NCBI GenBank assembly: GCA_024036415.1
Contig: JAMWET010002899.1
Coordinates: 465,001 to 529,000, forward strand
Origin: Prochilodus magdalenae
Taxonomy: Eukaryota; Chordata; Actinopteri; Characiformes; Prochilodontidae
Reading direction: 5' to 3'
Length of the DNA stretch: 64,000 bases
Part shown: piece after piece, positions 58,396 to 64,000 of the stretch
Layout: every line of letters begins with the position of its first letter
Position numbering within the stretch: position 1 is the stretch's first letter
Made by a program: the position numbers and the translations under genes
Notes under the pieces: model-generated
Database searches by the model: none
What the model was told of the DNA's origin: nothing
The model's input: only the letters and a program-made list of their open reading frames with translations

Positions 58396-58535
58396 TCGCT
58401 CACTCCCGCTCACTCTGTCTCTCTGTCTCTCTGTCTCTCTCTCTCCCGCTCTGTCTCTCTCTCTCCCGCTCTCTCTCTCTCTTTCACCCGCTCTCTCTGT
58501 CTCTCTCTCTATTTCTCTCTCTCTGCCTCTCTCCT
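58396..58535. repeat. CT-rich (GA on minus) low-complexity tract upstream of the latexin-type gene
   Basis: About 140 bp of CTCTGTCTCT-type units lie 150-290 bp upstream of the start codon at 58246, so within the likely promoter or 5'UTR of that minus-strand gene. Long open frames here are low-complexity artefacts. Confidence 0.85.
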
Positions 58536-58539
58536 CGCT

Positions 58540-59630
58540 TACAGTCTCTCCCCCCGCTGACCTGTAAATAAACAAGTTCCTCCCAGTCTTACAGAAAACA
58601 GCTGAACACACTCCCCACAGCTTGGGCAAGAGACATGCATTTCTGGATATCAACAGCAAAAATCTGATTATGAAATGGAAAGTTCTGGTCCCAAGATCTA
58701 ATTGGCTCAGTCTCAATCAAAGCTGTGAAATACTTGATATGATGGTTCTACTAAACTGGCAAAGTAAACATGAATTACTATGTTTATCTACAGTGAGCTA
58801 GGTGAACCTCAGAATTTCACCAATTTCCGTTTTGGGTGCACCCCAGGAGGCCTTGCCGAGACCCATACTAACAGCAGAAGTCTCCATGATTTCGGTTTCA
58901 GATTTTTGAGATATTCAGGTGCGCCAAGAAGTCAAACGGGGGTCCTAGGCTTCTCAGGCTTGTATGGAACCCCTGCTTTGTACATGACTTGTGAGTAAGT
59001 ACTAACACAGTTTCTGGATAGCTGTACAGGGTTCTGGGAAATCATTATGTGATACCCTCATCTTTGTAAAGCACTTCTCTACACTACTGGAACCATGTCT
59101 CCCAAACTCCAGATCAGATAGTGTATTAGATCTGTTTATTTAGAAAATCACTAATGACCTCCAGAAGCCTGTTTTTAGAAACATGCTCGCTGTGCGTTTC
59201 ACCCCGGCCACCGCTCGCCAGTCTCTCTGTAGGTCACCTGAGGTCATCTTACGGTGGGTAAGGGACATTGGAATGAGGTGGCGCTCATCACGGTCAGTAG
59301 AGAGGGGGTTTGGCCCTCTGCCAGTCTGTAGCTGTGTTGTCCTGCGTGTTTACTGTTGGATCTTGTTCTTATGAACCGACGCTCACTGTATCTGCCAGTA
59401 AAGCTAGAACCCAACCTTCGGTTCCTCACGAAGAACCTGCTGTACATGTGGAAATGCTGATTTAAGTAGAAACTGGAGGGGTCTCTTATATATTTCCAGA
59501 GCTGTGTATATTGAAATGCTTCTCTCTTGGTATGAGCACTGGGTTGGGATTGCTATGTAGAGTTTTAAGGGCTAGTGTAAATTTAAGAGCTAGGGGTTTG
59601 AGACTGACAGTGAATGAACTAATTTAAGGT
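58540..59630. other. Upstream region, no recognised feature
   Basis: Ordinary intergenic sequence. I see no exon, RNA or named repeat. Confidence 0.45.
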
Positions 59631-59639
59631 CACCCATTG

Positions 59640-59865
59640 ACACATGCCTTTACACAGCTTGTATAATCTCCTTAGAAAAGTGCTGCCAAATGGAACGGGG
59701 CATCATGTGGTGAGGTGCGATCCAACTCCACAGTCATGCAAATGGTTTTGGACTGGGATGTTTATCAACCATATACATGTATGATGGTCAGGTGTCCACA
59801 TACTTTTGGCTGTGTAGTGTAGATCCTGTTGTTTGGAATCTACACTAGTATATAGCCAAAAGAAT
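59640..59865 (+). mobile_element. Tc1-like right end
   Basis: GGTCAGGTGTCCACATACTT followed by TTGGCTGTGTAGTGTA is a frequent Tc1 right terminus in fish. An ACTAGTATATAGCCAAAAG piece at about 59846-59864 resembles the other end, so two ends may abut after deletion. Confidence 0.6.
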
Positions 59866-59935
59866 ATCAAAGCCTAACCAAAGCAAACGTGCTTTCTGGT
59901 AAGGAAATGTTACCTAATGGTCGACTTTCGATATC

Positions 59936-59936
<1 letters not shown>

Positions 59937-59972
<36 letters not shown>
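59937..59972. repeat. GA dinucleotide microsatellite
   Basis: About 17 GA units. Confidence 0.97.
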
Positions 59973-59975
<3 letters not shown>

Positions 59976-60599
59976 CACATGCAGCTGTCCACAACTTTGG
60001 ATTTGTTTACATGTCCTGATGTGGAATGTGCTAGAGCTGATTACACACAGAGACCAAATGGTGCTTCGCGGCCGTGAGAGCAGCGGAATGTTTTCTTTAT
60101 CGGTTCATTCTGTCTTAAGATACATGACTGCAAGTAAACTTGTTCATGCTGCCACAGGGGAGGGAGAAACGAGGGCCGGGGGGCAACACACAGACGAGTG
60201 CAGGTCAAACCAACAGTGAATTCATGCTGCCCTGAAGTAGTGCATTAGAAACAATGTCTCTCAGTCCAACAGAAGTACAGTAGATGTACATGCACTTTTC
60301 CATTCTATTCATTCCTAATGGGGAAAAAAGGAATCCAGAAACATTCCTGCATTCCTACTTGGAGAGCATCCATCCAGTTGAAAAGTTGTATACAGTAATA
60401 AGCACCAAAAGCACTGGTCACTGGTGCTTCCCAAAAACCTTTTTGCATGGCTGCACTGCATGGACATGCGTCCCGTGCTAACGCGGCCTATAGCAGGATG
60501 CCACCACATTCCTACCCGCACCCACTTCTTGCATTATGTTATTAGAATTGTATTAATGTAAGATGTTGAAAATGGGTGAATCTGCCTTTAAGCAAAACT

Positions 60600-61430
60600 T
60601 TCCTAACAACAGCTGAGTGTAAAAAACACCGAGGCGCCCCAGTGACCCCACAGAGCTGACAGCAAACACCAGCCTTGCCATAATTCATCTCCAAAGTGTC
60701 ACAGATGAACCCGTATTACAATCAGTCATACTGCATAAAGTCTTTAACCTGGGGCAGAGTATGCTAATACCGATCATGAGGTTTAGAGGTGGGATGAGAG
60801 GAGGATTTTATTAAGGTGCCATGGGAGATCTGTGCGGAAAGATGCTTTATTCAGAATCATAGTCTCCTCGTTCCCTCCAGATTCATTTGCAAATCAAATT
60901 AGGCCGGGGAGAGGAAGGGGAAAGAAAGAGCTGCGCATGATCCAGATAAATTGGTTCCTCCGAGTGACACCTTGGAGATCGGCTGTGGGGGGGGCACAGT
61001 CACCCAAACTGCGGCCGGCTTCGCAACACGTCCAGTCTGATTTACTGCCACGTACCTGCTGATTAATGGAATAATGAAATATGATCTCCCTCCCTGTGTA
61101 CCGGGGGAACAGAGAGGGCCTTGCATTAGGGCTGGAAATTAATGAGCTACACCGTCATTACTCTGACCATGCGAGGGAAACCTGTTTGTCAAGCGCAGAT
61201 TAAATTTTCTGACAGATTACTAGGCCTGAGTGAATTATGGGTAATTCTAAATGGCGTTCATGGAAATTGCTTAGTCCTGGCGCTCGCTCTTCCAGTGAGC
61301 CCTAAACGACCAATACATCCGAATGCGCTGGTGTGGCTAACAGGCGATAAACCGTAGAGGTCACCGGTCAGCAGACGGACAGCATAGAGGCCCGATCACA
61401 GCCAGCAAAAGTCTGAACGCAAAGTTATAG
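60600..61430. promoter_or_regulatory. Repeat-poor candidate conserved non-coding block
   Basis: About 830 bp without any local repeat family, in a repeat-rich setting. Dense TAAT/ATTA cores include CTGATTAATGGAATAATGAA, GGAAATTAATGAGC and GAATTATGGGTAATTC, with ATTTGCAAATCAAATTA (octamer-like) at about 60884-60901. It has retained CpGs. Open frames lack splice sites or family resemblance. The texture is that of vertebrate developmental enhancers, but this is a judgement from sequence style, not from alignment. Confidence 0.4.
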
Positions 61431-61621
61431 TCGTTTTAGTACAAATGATCACAATTTACCGCAGACCTTCAGAGAGGATCGTTTTCAGGTGTAAAGCTTT
61501 GTGTACAACTTCTCTGACACATGCAAAATAAAACCCTTATTAATAGTACAATTAGTATTTCTATCATTTGTTTGATTATTAATGTTTTTAAGATGGTCAA
61601 GTTGGTTGAACAGCAGAAGTA

Positions 61622-62154
61622 CAGGGGTTGGACAATGAAACTGAAACACCTGTCATTTTAGTGTGGGAGGTCTCATGGCTAAATTGGACCAGCCTGGTGG
61701 CCAATCTTCATTAACTGCACATTGCACCAGTAAGAGCAGAGTGTGAAGGTTCAGTTAGCAGGTAAGAGCACAGTTCTGCTCAACATACTGCAATGCACAC
61801 AGCATTATGGGAGACATACCAGAGTTCAAAAGAGGACAGATTGTTGGTGCACGTCTTGCTGGCGCATCTGTGACCAAGACAGCAAGTCTTTGTGATGTAT
61901 CAAGAGCCACGGTATCCAGGGTAATGTCAGCATACCACCAAGAAGGACGAACCTCCACCAGCATCACGTAGTGACCTGGCCACTATCCTGCAAGAAGAAT
62001 GGCTTAAACTCCCTCTGACCACTGTGCAGGACGCAGTATATGTCATTCCCAAGACCAACTGACGCTGTATTGGCCGCAAAAGGAGGCCCTACACCATACT
62101 AATAAATGATTGTGGTCTAAAACCAGGTGTTTCAGTTTCATTGTCCAACCCCTG
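61622..62154 (+). mobile_element. Internally deleted Tc1-like element, copy
   Basis: 533 bp is flanked by TA (61620-61621, 62155-62156), with the same TIRs and the same deletion junction as copies at 25572 and 37588. It keeps the helix-turn-helix remnant ([20 protein letters not shown]) and the C-terminal remnant only. Confidence 0.92.
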
Positions 62155-62359
62155 TAGGTGAAATCGTATCTAGAATCGTATCCATATTTTATGCTGGTGA
62201 ACCAATTAAATTGCTCTACTTATTGAGCTACCTTAAACAGCTTAATCTGGCCAGTTTTTATTTTTTATAAATCATGCAACATATAGTCATTTGTACTTTT
62301 ATGCCCCAATTTTTATGCCCCAACCATTCTGCCAGGCATTATATACATAAATGCAATAG

Positions 62360-62455
62360 CGTAATGCTAACCAATCAGCACCTAATAGCAATAATACAAA
62401 CCAATCAGCACTCAGTGGCAGTAATACCTAACCTATTAGCACTCAGTACCAGGAG
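62360..62455. repeat. Three diverged units of the mlf1 minisatellite
   Basis: CTAACCAATCAGCACCTA, then CAAACCAATCAGCACTCAGT, then CTAACCTATTAGCACTCAGT, spaced about 30 bp apart. They match the unit of the array at 29214-30188, some 32 kb away. Confidence 0.85.
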
Positions 62456-62514
62456 AATCAGCATGTTAAGCAATGTACATCTTTCTGCTTTTTAAAATTA
62501 GAAGGATGTTTATA

Positions 62515-62700
62515 GGAACGTTTTTGGTGCAATGCAGAAACGGTCTCCGAGAGGTTCTATGTAGAACCATGTAGAGCACATTTTTCACCTGCCTGAAGAA
62601 AAGAATCACCGGAGCATGCAGTTGGTTCTATGAGGGTTCACTTTCTATATAGAACCATTGTCTTTACTATGAACTTTACTAGAACGTCTTCGAGGGACCA
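62515..62700. repeat. GGTTCT/AGAACC palindromic repeat
   Basis: GAGGTTCTATGTAGAACCAT and TTCTATATAGAACCATTG with mirrored words, similar to 14000-14165 and 36340-36600. Confidence 0.55.
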
Positions 62701-62711
62701 ACATTTTCTAA

Positions 62712-63340
62712 AGGCGTCAAATCGAATCACTTTTATTGTCACATCACATTTTCACAGGTGTGAAGGTGAGTGAAAAACGTAGGTGTCTAGTTCCTTACAG
62801 TACTTCAATACAAACATATACATTAGGCAATATATATATATACAATACTCAGCACTAAAATCTCTGTTTATACTAATTTACAGTTATTAATAAAAGTTAT
62901 GAATAAAAACTGATATATGCAGATGTACACATTACCATATAGCACTATGGTAAGGCTGAGGTAGATGAGAGATGCATGATATACAGGGCATAGAGTATTA
63001 TATTATATATGTATATACATACACTACAGATATACAGTGTGGATGGAAGATAACAGCAGGTCAGTCTATATGTGCAAGTGTAAATATGCTATGTAAAGCG
63101 CAGAGTGATGGTTGTCCATGGAGATCATCGTTTAGATGGTTTTGGTGAGATGTGCTGAACCAGGTCCATATACCGGTGCCTCAGCACTACTGGCTGTTCA
63201 GTAGCCTGATGACTCGGGGGATGATCTCGGAAGCGGCTGGTTCTGGACTTTATACTTCGGAACCTCCTCCCACTCGGCAGCTGTGAGAACAGCATCAGTG
63301 CACTGGAATAAATCTGAAAGTGCTGGTTAAATTGCATTGA
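62712..63340 (-). mobile_element. Non-LTR retrotransposon 3' end
   Basis: On the minus strand a frame carries SQLPSGRRFRSIKSRTSRFR, the same C-terminal LINE motif as in 34326-34607. It is followed downstream by a TTTATTGTCACATCACATTT-type 3'UTR (as seen on plus at 62728-62750). The coding part is truncated and frame-shifted. Confidence 0.7.
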
Positions 63341-64000
63341 GTCTGAAATATGTATATAATTATAATTGATTATAAGGATAATTTATTTATCGCTGTTTGC
63401 TTGATATAAAACCCCTGTTTTTTACTAATGCTTGCATTGTTTGGGTTATGTATAAAGGTTATGTATAAACTTGCACAAAGAGAAATGTGTCTGAAGGAGA
63501 AACAGAGGAGAGAAAGGTGGGGGAACGTATCATCTATGTTGATGTAAATCTATTCCTGATTGAAGGTTCCCCTTAATACCTATGTGGCTATGAGTTTGCT
63601 CTTAAACCTGCCATGATTGATGAACAGTGACAGGATTTGTGGATTTAAGGTCACACTGTCAAATTTAAAACATGAAGGTGACATCTACCAGGCAGAACAG
63701 CTTACAAATGTGGGAACTGGCAGCCACGTTTACCGAAAGCTCTTCAAAGCCCCAGCCATCCATCATTGCAAAGAAGTTAGCTAGTACAGCAAGCCTTTTA
63801 TAAAATGCTTAGCCAATGCTTAGCAGATAACTGGCCAGGGAAACACATTACGGCAGTTTAGCACCACCTTTTCACCATGAAGTTTTTAAAAGCACAGTAC
63901 GAGACAACCAGTCGCAACATGGGTCATAATTCTAACAGTATAATATAACATTGTGGCAGCAGAATAATCACTCCTAGCTACTCGGATCACTGTGCCACAG
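63341..64000. other. No recognised feature
   Basis: AT-rich sequence at the window edge. I see no exon or repeat that can be supported. Confidence 0.5.

Noticed and set aside
58366..58716. Minus-strand 116-codon frame rich in Glu/Arg
   Set aside because: It is translated CT/GA low-complexity sequence with no domain resemblance.

Overview
The window is nuclear DNA of a ray-finned fish, almost certainly a teleost. It has vertebrate-type split genes with GT-AG introns, AATAAA/ATTAAA poly(A) signals, tRNA-derived SINEs with a fish-type 3' tail, and many Tc1/mariner-like elements and short palindromic DNA repeats. The species cannot be named from sequence alone.

Four protein genes form the block rsrc1 - mlf1 - gfm1 - rarres1/latexin-type gene, the order known around human 3q25 (RSRC1, MLF1, GFM1, LXN, RARRES1). 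(1) Positions 407-9019, + strand: the last three coding exons of rsrc1, a splicing-associated RS protein. (2) 16950-30430, +: complete mlf1, 7 coding exons, 267 aa. (3) 35872-46699, +: complete gfm1, mitochondrial elongation factor G1, 18 coding exons, 743 aa. (4) 51646-58246, -: a complete secreted latexin-family gene, 7 coding exons, 288 aa, convergent with gfm1. Exon boundaries were read by hand. Every junction uses GT-AG and keeps the reading frame, and the protein lengths match the families.

The genes do not act in one pathway; they are neighbours by ancestry. The large rsrc1 intron holds about 1.2 kb of repeat-poor, CpG-containing sequence (6060-7340). The region upstream of the latexin-type gene holds a second such block (60600-61430). 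Both look like conserved non-coding candidates, and RSRC1 introns in other vertebrates carry enhancers of the neighbouring SHOX2.

The rest is mostly repeats: four copies of one internally deleted Tc1-like element (one a fold-back variant), a 1.58 kb Tc1-like element with a broken transposase, a second Tc1 family with a DDE fragment, five copies of a roughly 250-bp palindromic repeat, a hairpin family concentrated near the mlf1 and gfm1 5' ends, TTAA-bounded elements, two SINEs, LINE 3' ends, a BED-finger hAT fragment, and two minisatellites. One minisatellite has a 30-bp unit containing a CCAAT core, in the last mlf1 intron. The other has a 33-bp unit, in intron 1 of the latexin-type gene. 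I found no clearly new biological system. The most useful leads are the CCAAT minisatellite and its distant second locus, transposon-derived intron sequence at splice sites, and the two candidate regulatory blocks.
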